Shown here in pieces: positions 9,445-18,552 of a stretch of 64,000 nucleotides of DNA. Each line of letters begins with the position of its first letter. Position 1 is the stretch's first letter. The notes beneath the pieces were generated by a model. It was not told the DNA's origin. It did no database searches and was given only the letters and a program-made list of their open reading frames with translations. The position numbers were made by a program, and so were the translations under genes. The DNA is from SHZL01 sp963708905 (GTDB taxonomy: Bacteria; Pseudomonadota; Gammaproteobacteria; Xanthomonadales; SZUA-36), in NCBI GenBank assembly GCA_963708905.1, contig CAVPUV010000027.1, forward strand, positions 62,001-126,000, read 5' to 3'.

Positions 9445-10572
9445 TCAAGGCATCAACCGTTGCAGATCATCAAGGCAACGATGACCCATCCGGACCAATG
9501 CAGGTACCGTGTCGGTCCAATGCGGCCTGAACGAGTAAACCAGGGCGAGGCGGCAAAAGCTGCTGGCCTGATAAAAACGCAGCCGTTGCCAAAACCCGTT
9601 CCGTTCATAGGCGTTGAGGCCATCGAGGAATTGTTTGCCGCAGGCAGCAACGTCATATTCTGAAATCCGCTCACGATGTTGTAAACAGCGCAAGGTGAGG
9701 TGGGCAAGGAAATTTGCCGGATCCAGTTCGGGTTCGGCCCGGCACATCAGGTCAAAATCAAGCAGCGCCGGTCCAGCGAGGGTCAGCAAAAATTGCCCAT
9801 CGTGCAAGTCCCGGTGCGCGGCTGCCGCCGCCACGGTTGGCACGTGTTCGTGGTCCTGTTCCAGCCGCTGGCGCAGCCGTTCCCAGTCTGCGGGTAAAGT
9901 GCCGCTCACCAACCTCAACTTGCGCGCAAGTTCGTCCAATACAGCCAGCTCGTCCATGCGGGTGAATTCGGCCAGCGCATCTTCTTCCATGCGAAATCCC
10001 TGCAAGTCGCGGATTCCCTGGCCCAGCAATCTGAAATCATCCGCATGGGTGGTTGCTATCTGCGGAGGTGTACCAGGCAAAAAAGGCATCGTCAGGGAGT
10101 CATGCAATGGATTGAACCGAACCGGTCCTGGCACAATCAATCGACTGCCAACGAGCGCTTCCGCGGCCAGCCCGAACTTGCGCGCTGCCTCGGCCCCCCG
10201 GCCCTTGCGGTAAGCTTTGATGACCATCGTGTCGCTGCCGCGCGCATCCCGCACAACCAGTCTTCTCGCCGGTCGATAAGTCAGAACAGTGAGCCCGTAA
10301 TGAGTACCTCCATGGCTCTGGTGACCAGCAAATGGAATTTGCTCGTCGGTCCAGGCATTCAGCTCCTTGGGCGCTTCGGCCCCGATCGCCAGCCATTTGC
10401 GATCCTTGCCAACGGTCAGCAAGATTTCGACTGCACCACTTTTTGCAATGTCGACGCGCTCGAGCCGGCCTTTTATACCCGCTTTCTCCAGCACATCGCT
10501 CACCCAGCGCAGAGCTTCCAACCCGGATTGTTGCGTCGAGGGCTGGTCCATCGGCAGTTCATACGCGATCAT
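9445..10572 (-). CDS. APH-like phosphotransferase (kinase) of the glycoconjugate operon
   Basis: A 375-residue protein with the aminoglycoside-phosphotransferase/choline-kinase fold. The catalytic loop reads HRDLHDGQFLL and the metal-binding segment LLDFDLMCRAEPELDPANF; the N-lobe has LVVRDARGSDTMVIKAYRKG with a plausible ATP-binding Lys. The usual Asn of the HxDxxxxN motif is Gln here, as in the other kinase of this operon. Its ATG overlaps the stop of the upstream glycosyltransferase by 4 bp. The likely substrate is a sugar or lipid-linked intermediate rather than an antibiotic; that is inference from context. Confidence 0.75.
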   Translation of the reverse strand: MIAYELPMDQPSTQQSGLEALRWVSDVLEKAGIKGRLERVDIAKSGAVEILLTVGKDRKWLAIGAEAPKELNAWTDEQIPFAGHQSHGGTHYGLTVLTYRPARRLVVRDARGSDTMVIKAYRKGRGAEAARKFGLAAEALVGSRLIVPGPVRFNPLHDSLTMPFLPGTPPQIATTHADDFRLLGQGIRDLQGFRMEEDALAEFTRMDELAVLDELARKLRLVSGTLPADWERLRQRLEQDHEHVPTVAAAAAHRDLHDGQFLLTLAGPALLDFDLMCRAEPELDPANFLAHLTLRCLQHRERISEYDVAACGKQFLDGLNAYERNGFWQRLRFYQASSFCRLALVYSFRPHWTDTVPALVRMGHRCLDDLQRLMP

Positions 10573-11669
10573 CGCGAAATGGCCTTACCCTGCCTGGGTT
10601 CACTTGCTGATAATCCCAGGCGACTCAGCAGCGTTCCGGCAATTCCCTTCCAGTCATAGGCACGGGCGGCGCTGGCCGCCTTCACGCTCATTTGCTGGCG
10701 CCAGTCCGGGTCGGCAATCAATGCAATCAGCTGTTCAAAGAGCACCCTGGAGTCGCCGGCTGGATAGACCAGGCCAGTCACGCCATGATTGACAACCACT
10801 GGCAGGTCACCCAGTTCCGGCACCAACGGCACGACCCCACAAGCCATACCTTCCATCAGCTTCAAGGGCGAGAAGTAGCAAGGCATATCTGCAGCGTAAG
10901 TCAGTGGCAATGCGTGAAAAGACGACACATAAGCCGGTATTTCCTCGTGGGCTACCCAACCTGTCCGCGTGTAGGAGCCGGGCGGTAACTGCGCCAAATC
11001 CTTGAATTCCCCATTACCGATAATGAACAGATGTACCGGCTGGTTGTGGGCAAGCAATTCCCGGGTGACAGCAACCAGCATTCCAAATCCGTGCCAGGGA
11101 CGCTCACGCCCATGGAATCCCAGCACGAACCGGCCCGGTGGCAATGTGGGGCTTAAATGCCTGTCAGGCTGGATGCCGATTTTGAAGCGGGAAGTATCTA
11201 TGCCGTTGGGGCAGATACAGATCGCATCGCTGCGGCCTCCACGAACCCTGGCGTATTCTGCAACCTGACTGGAGACGGCGCCGATAAAAGAGGCTGCGCC
11301 AAAGGTGATGCGGTCTTCACTGGCGTCCTTTTCCTGGTCCGTCCGGCCACGCCAGCGCACCTGCTCTTCGGCCAGGGGTGCGTTGACTTCAAGAGCGTAG
11401 GGAATATTGCGCCTCATGGCGAACCGGGCCGCGGACGATCGGCCGAGCGCATAGCGTTCATAAATCACGCTGATGGGAGTGCGGCCATGAATATCTTCCA
11501 GCTGTTTTTCAGTTTTCCCCTCATCGCTTTCATCAATTTCCATGACCCTGGCGCCAAGCTGCCTGAAGGCGTGTCGCATGGCATTGAGGTGAACGGCGGC
11601 GCCTTTGCAACGCCCCGGTGAAATACCCGGATCCTGATTGACTGAAACTATTTGCAGTGTTCCATCCAT
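10569..11669 (-). CDS. Glycosyltransferase, GT4 family
   Basis: About 366 residues, GT-B fold. The N-terminal acceptor domain starts near GTLQIVSVNQDPGISPGRCKG. The C-terminal donor domain carries RFVLGFHGRERPWHGFGML, LFIIGNGEFKDL and the EX7E-like segment LKLMEGMACGVVPLV. The ATG at 11669 has an AGGTG site 6 nt upstream; a GTG at 11678 overlaps the upstream stop and is possible. It overlaps the next gene by 4 bp. It would transfer a nucleotide-activated sugar in the cytoplasm; donor and acceptor cannot be read from the sequence. Confidence 0.85.
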   Translation of the reverse strand: MDGTLQIVSVNQDPGISPGRCKGAAVHLNAMRHAFRQLGARVMEIDESDEGKTEKQLEDIHGRTPISVIYERYALGRSSAARFAMRRNIPYALEVNAPLAEEQVRWRGRTDQEKDASEDRITFGAASFIGAVSSQVAEYARVRGGRSDAICICPNGIDTSRFKIGIQPDRHLSPTLPPGRFVLGFHGRERPWHGFGMLVAVTRELLAHNQPVHLFIIGNGEFKDLAQLPPGSYTRTGWVAHEEIPAYVSSFHALPLTYAADMPCYFSPLKLMEGMACGVVPLVPELGDLPVVVNHGVTGLVYPAGDSRVLFEQLIALIADPDWRQQMSVKAASAARAYDWKGIAGTLLSRLGLSASEPRQGKAISR

Positions 11670-11674
11670 GGTCT

Positions 11675-12916
11675 TCACCTGATCTGGCGAACCGGCATCA
11701 TCCGTGATGGGCTTGAAAAACGCTGGAACATCGTTCTCAGCCGCGCACTGTTTTTCCGGATATCAAAGCGCTGCTCCACGACGCCGCGTGCGTTTTCGGC
11801 CAGCCTTCTTCTCAGTTCGGTGTCCTGCAATAGTCGCAGACAAGCGGTTGCAAGTGCTTGTGCATCCCGCTGCGGAACGGCCAGACCGGTTACTTCATCC
11901 TGCAGGATTTCCGGGATGCCAGTGACGTCGGTGGAAACGATGGGTGTACCCATCGCCATGGCCTCGAGCAACACCGTTGGCAGGCCATCCCGGTCGCCGT
12001 CAGGCGCCACAATACAGGGTGCCGCGATGACACTTGCCTGCTGCATTTTCCGCAGCACCTCGCTGTGCGACAGGGGGCCGAGCAGGCTTACTTTTCTGTC
12101 CAGACCCAGACCGGCTATTTGTTGCCGCAGCGCGCCGTCCAGCTCACCCCCGCCAATGATTTCACAGCGTGTCCCGGGTACGCTTTTGGTCAGGTTGACG
12201 CAGGCCTGGATCAGGTACTCAAATCCTTTTTTCTCGACCAGGCGGCCGACACCGAGCACCAGCGGTTCGCGGTCCGCCGGATCGCAAAAAGTGAATTGAT
12301 CGAGGTCCAGGCCGTTATCGATATGAATGACGCGGTCCGCCGATTTTCCGTAACGGGATTTCAGGTAATCCAGGTTGTATTCGCTCACCGTGACGACGGC
12401 GGCGGCATCCTCCATTTTCTCGCGGAAAATGTCGTGATCCACGGAGTCGTGGAATATATCCCGGGCGTGAGCGGTGAAGGTGTAACTGATGCCGGCCAGG
12501 CGGGCGGCCAGGCGTGAAACCGTGGTTGCTATCGTTCCGAAATGAGCATGCAAATGACAGATACCCCGATCCTGAATGCGGCGCGCCAGCATCATCGCCT
12601 GCTGCATGTCGGAGGCAATGACATGCGGATTTTCCTCGATGAGTTTTGTGACAGCGGGAAACCGGCTTGCCGTTTCTCTTAACTCTCGGACGAAATCCTC
12701 GGCTTTTCCGCTGGGCTTCAACACCTGATGCAATGGAGATTTGACCCGGGCCAGCGACTCGTGAAAACGAGTGTCGTCGGAAAGACGCATGGAAAATATT
12801 TCCAGCGGCAAGCCAGCCTCTTCATGCGCCAGGATTTCGCTAACGACAAAAGTCTGCGAAATGCGCGGATAGACCTTGAGTACGTATGCAATGGTGGATT
12901 TTTGTGCGGGGTTCAT
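11675..12916 (-). CDS. Glycosyltransferase, GT4 family (colanic-acid-type)
   Basis: A 413-residue GT-B transferase. Its N-terminus, IAYVLKVYPRISQTFVVSEI, is typical of the WcaL/exopolysaccharide GT4 group. The donor-domain motifs are VLGVGRLVEKKGFEYLIQA, CEIIGGGELDGALRQQI and LPTVLLEAMAMGTPIVSTDV (the EX7E region). An AAGG-type ribosome site precedes the ATG. It sits between an APH-like kinase and the second GT4 gene. Confidence 0.88.
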   Translation of the reverse strand: MNPAQKSTIAYVLKVYPRISQTFVVSEILAHEEAGLPLEIFSMRLSDDTRFHESLARVKSPLHQVLKPSGKAEDFVRELRETASRFPAVTKLIEENPHVIASDMQQAMMLARRIQDRGICHLHAHFGTIATTVSRLAARLAGISYTFTAHARDIFHDSVDHDIFREKMEDAAAVVTVSEYNLDYLKSRYGKSADRVIHIDNGLDLDQFTFCDPADREPLVLGVGRLVEKKGFEYLIQACVNLTKSVPGTRCEIIGGGELDGALRQQIAGLGLDRKVSLLGPLSHSEVLRKMQQASVIAAPCIVAPDGDRDGLPTVLLEAMAMGTPIVSTDVTGIPEILQDEVTGLAVPQRDAQALATACLRLLQDTELRRRLAENARGVVEQRFDIRKNSARLRTMFQRFSSPSRMMPVRQIR

Positions 12917-12932
12917 TACTTCGCCTTGGCTG

Positions 12933-14276
12933 TCAGGCCAAATATTGCTTGTTGGTTCGCAGTAACTCGCCAGCCCGTTGCAGCAAGCCTGCTGTCTGCT
13001 CCGGCCAGTCGGGATCCCGCTCTTTGAACGGGTTGTGGCTGAGTTTGAACAGGCACAGTGCGGTCCATGCGGTCAGATGTTTTTCATCGTAATGTCCACC
13101 GGCCTGCGTGTAACCCGCCAGAAATTCGGCAGATGAACGGGAAATCTGGCCCTTGCTGCTACCCCGGCCCTGGATGGCACTTCGTTCCTGATGCGCGAGG
13201 AAACAACCCAGGTCTTCAATGGCGGCGCCAAGGTGTCTGCGGTCAAGGTCGATCATGCTTAAGCCATGTGCGCCGACAATGACCTGTTGGTCGCAAAAGT
13301 CTCCATGAACCGGGCACAGCTCCGCTGGCGTCGCACCCGCGACCCGCTGCAAATCCGCCGCCAGCTTCTTCGCCGTGGCGCCCAATTCGGGTAACAAGTA
13401 CGCCAGTTGCTCTGCCAGGGACCCCAGTTCCCGAGCCTGCACCGACTTATCCTCGGGGTTCAGTCCGTTGACCGGGCTGGCGTGATAGCGTGCCAGCAAC
13501 TGTCCGGCCGCATAAAAGTGGTTCTTCGCACCCTTGGCATCTTGAGCACAGGCCTGGAGTGTTTCTCCGGCAATCCAGTCAAACGCAACGACACAGTGTT
13601 TATCCGAGCTGCCGATTTGCCTGGGCAGCAGCTCAGCCATGCCACCCAATTCCAGTTTGCCCTGGCGTGACATCGAGGAATATTCCCGCCCGGTATAAAA
13701 TTTGATCGTGGCGGCCCGCCCGCCGGCGCTGACCAGTCGAAGCACGAGCCTTCTTTCGGGCTTGTAGTTAAGAATGGACTGCTCGCTTCCTTCCCATTCA
13801 TCACTGCCGTCAAAAACCCGCCGCAAGAGCGGGCCGCGCATTGCCGAATCAGCCAGCCGGCATATGCTTCTCAATTTGAGGTCATTGGGAAAAAAAGAGA
13901 GGAGCAGGTTTGATTCGGGTATGGCCACCCTGGCCGGATAAAGCGGCCCACTGATCTGCCGGGCTTGACGTGCCTTAGCCAGTTTGATGGTCGCGTCATT
14001 GCCATAGGCCTTGACATACGCCAGATGCGTTTTTCCCTCAGCCTGGAATTCATAACGCCCCAGGCAATTCATTCCCGGTTTATAGCGCACATAGGTAAGT
14101 TTGAGATCGCCCAGCAGGGAGGTATCCATGCGCGGGCGAAGCTCTTCGTGCAACTGCCCAGGATCGAACAGCAGCGACAGGCCGCGCAACGCTTTATCGC
14201 GCTGGATCAGCTCCTGATCTTTGTTCTGCAAAGCGCCCAAGATCAACCGGCCCGCCTGGAAATCGTCCGGGAGCAA
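12933..14276 (-). CDS. APH-like phosphotransferase (kinase), second copy in the operon
   Basis: A 447-residue protein of the APH fold. The catalytic loop is CPVHGDFCDQQVIV and the metal-binding loop MIDLDRRHLGAAIEDLGCFL. As in the kinase at 9445-10572, Gln stands where HxDxxxxN has Asn. The N-lobe contains YRPE-like hallmarks (LNYKPERRLVLRLV). The start is uncertain: the reading frame opens with TTG at 14276 and no in-frame ATG or GTG was found between it and the upstream gene. It has low similarity to the first kinase outside the motifs, so it is probably not a recent duplicate. Confidence 0.72.
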   Translation of the reverse strand: MLPDDFQAGRLILGALQNKDQELIQRDKALRGLSLLFDPGQLHEELRPRMDTSLLGDLKLTYVRYKPGMNCLGRYEFQAEGKTHLAYVKAYGNDATIKLAKARQARQISGPLYPARVAIPESNLLLSFFPNDLKLRSICRLADSAMRGPLLRRVFDGSDEWEGSEQSILNYKPERRLVLRLVSAGGRAATIKFYTGREYSSMSRQGKLELGGMAELLPRQIGSSDKHCVVAFDWIAGETLQACAQDAKGAKNHFYAAGQLLARYHASPVNGLNPEDKSVQARELGSLAEQLAYLLPELGATAKKLAADLQRVAGATPAELCPVHGDFCDQQVIVGAHGLSMIDLDRRHLGAAIEDLGCFLAHQERSAIQGRGSSKGQISRSSAEFLAGYTQAGGHYDEKHLTAWTALCLFKLSHNPFKERDPDWPEQTAGLLQRAGELLRTNKQYLA

Positions 14277-14314
14277 AACTGGCCTGTGCGCCTGCCTGTA
14301 CAGAAATCCATCCT

Positions 14315-15586
14315 TTACCCAGCTTGTGAACTGGCACCTGCCTGAGCCAGCATGGCTGATCCGGCTGAATTCTGCGCAGACAATTCAATGATCAAGTCAC
14401 AGAAATTGTCCAGTCCATTGAGGTTGGGTGATGCGGCGCCCACGCGGATACCGATCAGGGCTTTTTCGACCGCCTTGCGCAAAGCCGGGGGATCAAAACC
14501 ATAAATGGACGCGGCCAATCCCCGGTCAGACAGTCTCTGCGCCCGCATAAACTGTTCATGACGCATTCGATCACGCGGCAACAGAACGGCTGGTCTGCCA
14601 CTTTGCATGATTTCAGCACAGCTGTTGTACCCTGCCATGCTGACTACGGCATCCGCCTGCTGCAACAGACCCGGAATGTTGCGGTGAAACCTGCTGATCC
14701 TGATGCTGTGGTCGTGCCCGGCCCGTTCAACCATTCTCTTGTAGGAACGAACCTTACTTTCGTCCATCAGCGGACCAGTGATGATGTGGGACTTCCAGTC
14801 AAACGGCGCAAGATCCAGGGCGGCGAGATAGGCTTCGACTCTTTCTTCGCCATCCTCTCCGCCACCGACCGTGACCAGCACCTGTTGTTCAAGGCTCGGA
14901 ACCGCTGGTCGCACGGCACTGTCCAGCGGGCTGACGAGATAGCCTGTGGTGGAAATCTTGTACCGATAGGGTTGTAACATGGGGTACTCGGCAACCGTGT
15001 CAAATATCGCATCATCTCCATAGATGCAAATGTGCTGGTAATCCTCAGTCAAAGCCCTGATACATTCCTGCGAGCTCCAGGCCCGCTTTACGGTTGCCGC
15101 AGAATCAATAATATCGCGCATTCCATATATCGTCAGCTTCCCGGCTTTACGGGCAGCCCTTACCATGCCCTGAACCTCGCCCAGCAAGCCCGTCAGCTGA
15201 TGATCCACCACCACTACATCGGGATCGAATACCTCCGCAGCAGCCATGATGAGTTGCCGCCGTATGGCCATCGTGTCATTCAATGAAATCGCAAGACTTC
15301 TGGGCACATAGCGGCCTTCCTTGTCCTTGCCGATAGCAGGCAGCTTGATCACGTCACAGCGCTCGGGCAGCGGAAATTGGGTCGCACAGGGAGAACCTGA
15401 AATGATCAGGACATTGGTATGGGGAATACGCCGAACCAACGCACCGGCTATCGCCAGATTGCGGCGAAGATGTCCAAGACCCCAGGAATCATGGCTATAA
15501 AGCAGGATTTTTAAAACAGGTGCATGGCCCGCGGGTCCCTGAAGGGTGTCCACACGGGAAAAATGGATGGATTGAATCTCGTTCAT
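14315..15586 (-). CDS. Predicted glycosyltransferase, GT28/MurG-like (COG4671 type)
   Basis: A 423-residue GT-B protein. It opens with KILLYSHDSWGLGHLRRNLA, the hallmark of the COG4671 group. The C-terminal Glyco_tran_28-like part carries VLVTVGGGEDGEERVEAYLA and VVSMAGYNSCAEIMQSGRPA, the loop that binds the nucleotide sugar in MurG-like enzymes. A good AGGGAAGG ribosome site precedes the ATG. It is co-directional with the kinases and GT4 genes. Confidence 0.85.
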   Translation of the reverse strand: MNEIQSIHFSRVDTLQGPAGHAPVLKILLYSHDSWGLGHLRRNLAIAGALVRRIPHTNVLIISGSPCATQFPLPERCDVIKLPAIGKDKEGRYVPRSLAISLNDTMAIRRQLIMAAAEVFDPDVVVVDHQLTGLLGEVQGMVRAARKAGKLTIYGMRDIIDSAATVKRAWSSQECIRALTEDYQHICIYGDDAIFDTVAEYPMLQPYRYKISTTGYLVSPLDSAVRPAVPSLEQQVLVTVGGGEDGEERVEAYLAALDLAPFDWKSHIITGPLMDESKVRSYKRMVERAGHDHSIRISRFHRNIPGLLQQADAVVSMAGYNSCAEIMQSGRPAVLLPRDRMRHEQFMRAQRLSDRGLAASIYGFDPPALRKAVEKALIGIRVGAASPNLNGLDNFCDLIIELSAQNSAGSAMLAQAGASSQAG

Positions 15587-15686
15587 ATTAGCCTTCCCTG
15601 GTTTCTGAACTCGCGATTAACAGCAAATCTGCAGCAGCGCCACCGTTCGCCCGTCCACTTGCCGCAAGGCGAAGGAGAAATGCTCG

Positions 15687-16673
15687 TTAACAAATTTGTG
15701 ACTGTTGCTGTTCTTGCTTCACCCCCTTGGATTTTCCTTCCGTTTCCCACCATGCCAGACAGCTTTCAATCCGCCCCTTAACAGCCTGACTTTCAAGGTA
15801 GTTTCCATGTTCGTAGCCGGTCTTGTCAAGCCAATTTCCTGCAATGCCATCAAAAACCGCCACGTCGTCAGCGGACATTTGACTTCTCCAGGAGCGTAAA
15901 CCACGGGTGGGCGGAAGCCAGGCGGACTTGGCGGACAAGCCTTCTTTTAATTTTGTCTTTCCTTCGAAGAAGCGGATCATTTGCTCCGCATAAGGAATGC
16001 CAAGAAAGCTGACTGCCTCACGCAACACAGCGGCCGGATCAGCCAGCAGGTCCTCGTAGCGTAATTGATGGTAAAGCGCCGGCCCGAGCCGGGCGCCATC
16101 GAGGCAGCCGCTACTGACTTGCAATTGCCACCAGAGGGCACAGGTTCCAACAGCATCTGTTTCCCACAAAGACCACTTGCCAGGGCCTTTTTGCTGCGTT
16201 GCCCAGTCCAGTGCAGACAAGGCTGTATCACGTCCGTCGCGTATGATATGAATGAATTTTGCCCGTGGAAAAAGCTGGTTAAGGAGCGGTATCTGCTTGC
16301 AATAATCCGGTGTTTTCTCGCCACTGATGGTCTTGCCCCGCTGCTGCGCCCGCCGGTCATATAAGCGGCTGACAAATTCATTGTAGCTGCCGCAGTGCCT
16401 TGCTGCCTCGTGAACTTCCTGCTGGTCGAGACCCATGCGGTAGAAGCGGCGATACGACCACACCTGATCAACAAGTTCCGCAGTCAGCGCCGGGTTGGAG
16501 TTTTTTTGCAGCACGCCTTCGACAGCACGCGTAATGAAGTGCGTGTCATTGGCCACGGTCAATTGTGGGTGGGCATCGAACATTCGTTGCAATAAAGTCG
16601 TGCCTGAGCGCGGACAACCCACAAGAAAAACACAGGGATTGATGAATTCCCTTTCACCAACAGTTGTCACCAC
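15687..16673 (-). CDS. PAPS-dependent sulfotransferase family protein
   Basis: A 328-residue protein with the 5'-phosphosulfate binding loop FLVGCPRSGTTLLQRMFDAH (residues about 16-35) and the 3'-phosphate motif IHIIRDGRDTALSAL, so it should move sulfate from PAPS to a hydroxyl. A GGAG site 8 nt before the GTG start supports initiation there. Its place between an ABC exporter and glycosyltransferase genes suggests that the acceptor is the glycan built by this operon. Confidence 0.87.
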   Translation of the reverse strand: MVTTVGEREFINPCVFLVGCPRSGTTLLQRMFDAHPQLTVANDTHFITRAVEGVLQKNSNPALTAELVDQVWSYRRFYRMGLDQQEVHEAARHCGSYNEFVSRLYDRRAQQRGKTISGEKTPDYCKQIPLLNQLFPRAKFIHIIRDGRDTALSALDWATQQKGPGKWSLWETDAVGTCALWWQLQVSSGCLDGARLGPALYHQLRYEDLLADPAAVLREAVSFLGIPYAEQMIRFFEGKTKLKEGLSAKSAWLPPTRGLRSWRSQMSADDVAVFDGIAGNWLDKTGYEHGNYLESQAVKGRIESCLAWWETEGKSKGVKQEQQQSQIC

Positions 16674-16711
16674 AGGCCATTCTCCTTTGCATATTTCCCG
16701 GTTTGTCTGGC

Positions 16712-18496
16712 TTAAACCTGACGTTGCATGTGTGCCTCATCAAGACGGTAATCCCGCAACACGCCACCCTCGATGCGAAAAATCCGGTTGGCCGGGGCAG
16801 CTTCTTTCATCTGGTGAGTAATGAGGATGACTGTCTTTCCAGCCGCAAGATTTTTCAGCGCCTGCATCACGGCCTGGCTGTTTTCCTCGTCCAGACCGGA
16901 AGTCGGCTCATCAAGAATCAATATCGGAGATCCGCTCAGCGCTGCCCGGGCGATCGCAATTCTCTGCCGCTGCCCGGTCGACAGGGTGACACCGCGCTCA
17001 CCCACAAGCGTGTCGTATCCTTCCGGCAGGGCCTCAATAAATTCGTGCGCCCTGGCCAGCCTGGCCGCGGCGCGTATTTCATCATCGGAGGCTTCAGGTG
17101 TGCCAATGGCGATATTTTCACGAATGCTGATGGCAAACAAGGTGGTGTCCTGAAGCACGACGCTGATCTGGCGGCGCAGCGATGCAAGGGTAAAAAACCT
17201 GATGTCCCTGCCATCGATCAGCACTCTGCCCTCGTCGGGATCGTAAAGCCTGGAAATCAGCCCGATGATGGTCGATTTGCCACTGCCCGAGGGCCCCACC
17301 AGCGCAACCATCTGGCCTGGCGCGACAGAAAAGTTCAGATTTTTCAAAACCGGTTGACCCGGTTCGTAGGCATAGCTGACATTTTCAAAATCAATTGCGC
17401 CGGAAAATTCAGGCGCCGGTTCGGCAGACGGATGGTCAGCTACATCAGGCCGGGTGTTAAACATCTCCATCACCCGCTCTCCTGAGGCCATGGCCTTGGC
17501 CATCCTGCCCGAGTACTTGGAGAAATCCTGTATTGGCTTGAAAGCCGCTCTCAGATAGGAAAGAAAAACCAGTAACTCCCCTGCTGTCAGATGGCCACTG
17601 ATAATCAAAAATGTTCCGTAGGACAATACGATCGCCGTGGAGACGCCAGTCATTGCCTGCACCGTGCCTTCTAATTTAGCCAGCAGGCGCCTGGCCTTGA
17701 CGCCCACGTTAAGGCTATTGCTGCTGCGGCCGGCAAACTGCTCGGCAAAGTTGTCTTCGAGAGCAAGGGTCTGTACCACCTGCATCGCACCGATGGATTC
17801 CGTTGCCAGGGATGCCATCTCGCCCTCGCGTTTACGCTGGGCGCGTGACACACTCTGGATTTTCTTGCTCAGAAGATATGTGGGCAGCCAGTAAACCGGT
17901 AAGGACAAAATGACCAGCAAAGCCAGTTTCCAGTTCAGCCACAGCATCAATGCCGACATGACACCAAGGATGAGAACGCTTCCGACCAGGGGCATCAGTG
18001 CGGTAATGGAAAATTCTTTAAGCAAGCCGATGTCGCCAATGACGCGCAGGATCAAATCACCGGAGCGCGCCCGGTTGTGGAATGCCAGGGAAAGGCACTG
18101 AATATGCCGGAACAAATCGCCTCGCACTTCGGTCAACGCGCGGTTACCCACCAGCGCGAACCCGACTTTCTGATAATAAGTAGTCAGTGCGCGAAGGATC
18201 AGTATAACGACAATGGCGAGCGCTGAGCCGACAACAATCGCCATTGGATTGAGATGCTGCAACCAGGAAACTCCGGCTCCGGATTTACCTCCTGCGGGAA
18301 CGATGACGTAATCAAAAACGACCTGCAGTGGCCAGGGCTCCAGTGCCCGCATCACTACACCGGCTAAAAGTGCGGCAAATGAGCCGGCGAGCATCGCTCT
18401 GTGAGGTCGGATATAAGGTTGCAGATACTTGAGCAGCCGCCAGATACCGGGAACGGTGTGCTTCAGATTCTTCGGCTTCGCCATGAAAAATTTCAT
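16712..18496 (-). CDS. ABC exporter, fused membrane and ATPase domains (MsbA-like)
   Basis: About 594 residues. An N-terminal six-helix ABC transmembrane domain precedes a nucleotide-binding domain with Walker A VALVGPSGSGKSTIIGL, signature TLSTGQRQRIAIARA, Walker B PILILDEPTSGLD and the H-loop LITHQM. Homodimers of this type flip lipids, glycolipids or peptides across the inner membrane. Possible starts are 18520, 18496 and 18484. An AGGAGG lies between 18499 and 18504, so the exact start is unsettled; the longer frame to 18706 overlaps the GST gene and is unlikely. It is probably the first gene of the glycoconjugate operon. Confidence 0.88.
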   Translation of the reverse strand: MKFFMAKPKNLKHTVPGIWRLLKYLQPYIRPHRAMLAGSFAALLAGVVMRALEPWPLQVVFDYVIVPAGGKSGAGVSWLQHLNPMAIVVGSALAIVVILILRALTTYYQKVGFALVGNRALTEVRGDLFRHIQCLSLAFHNRARSGDLILRVIGDIGLLKEFSITALMPLVGSVLILGVMSALMLWLNWKLALLVILSLPVYWLPTYLLSKKIQSVSRAQRKREGEMASLATESIGAMQVVQTLALEDNFAEQFAGRSSNSLNVGVKARRLLAKLEGTVQAMTGVSTAIVLSYGTFLIISGHLTAGELLVFLSYLRAAFKPIQDFSKYSGRMAKAMASGERVMEMFNTRPDVADHPSAEPAPEFSGAIDFENVSYAYEPGQPVLKNLNFSVAPGQMVALVGPSGSGKSTIIGLISRLYDPDEGRVLIDGRDIRFFTLASLRRQISVVLQDTTLFAISIRENIAIGTPEASDDEIRAAARLARAHEFIEALPEGYDTLVGERGVTLSTGQRQRIAIARAALSGSPILILDEPTSGLDEENSQAVMQALKNLAAGKTVILITHQMKEAAPANRIFRIEGGVLRDYRLDEAHMQRQV

Positions 18497-18552
18497 TTCC
18501 TCCTGACCGTTCGAACTCATCATTCCGCGATTGTTGATGAGTATAGCGGTGA

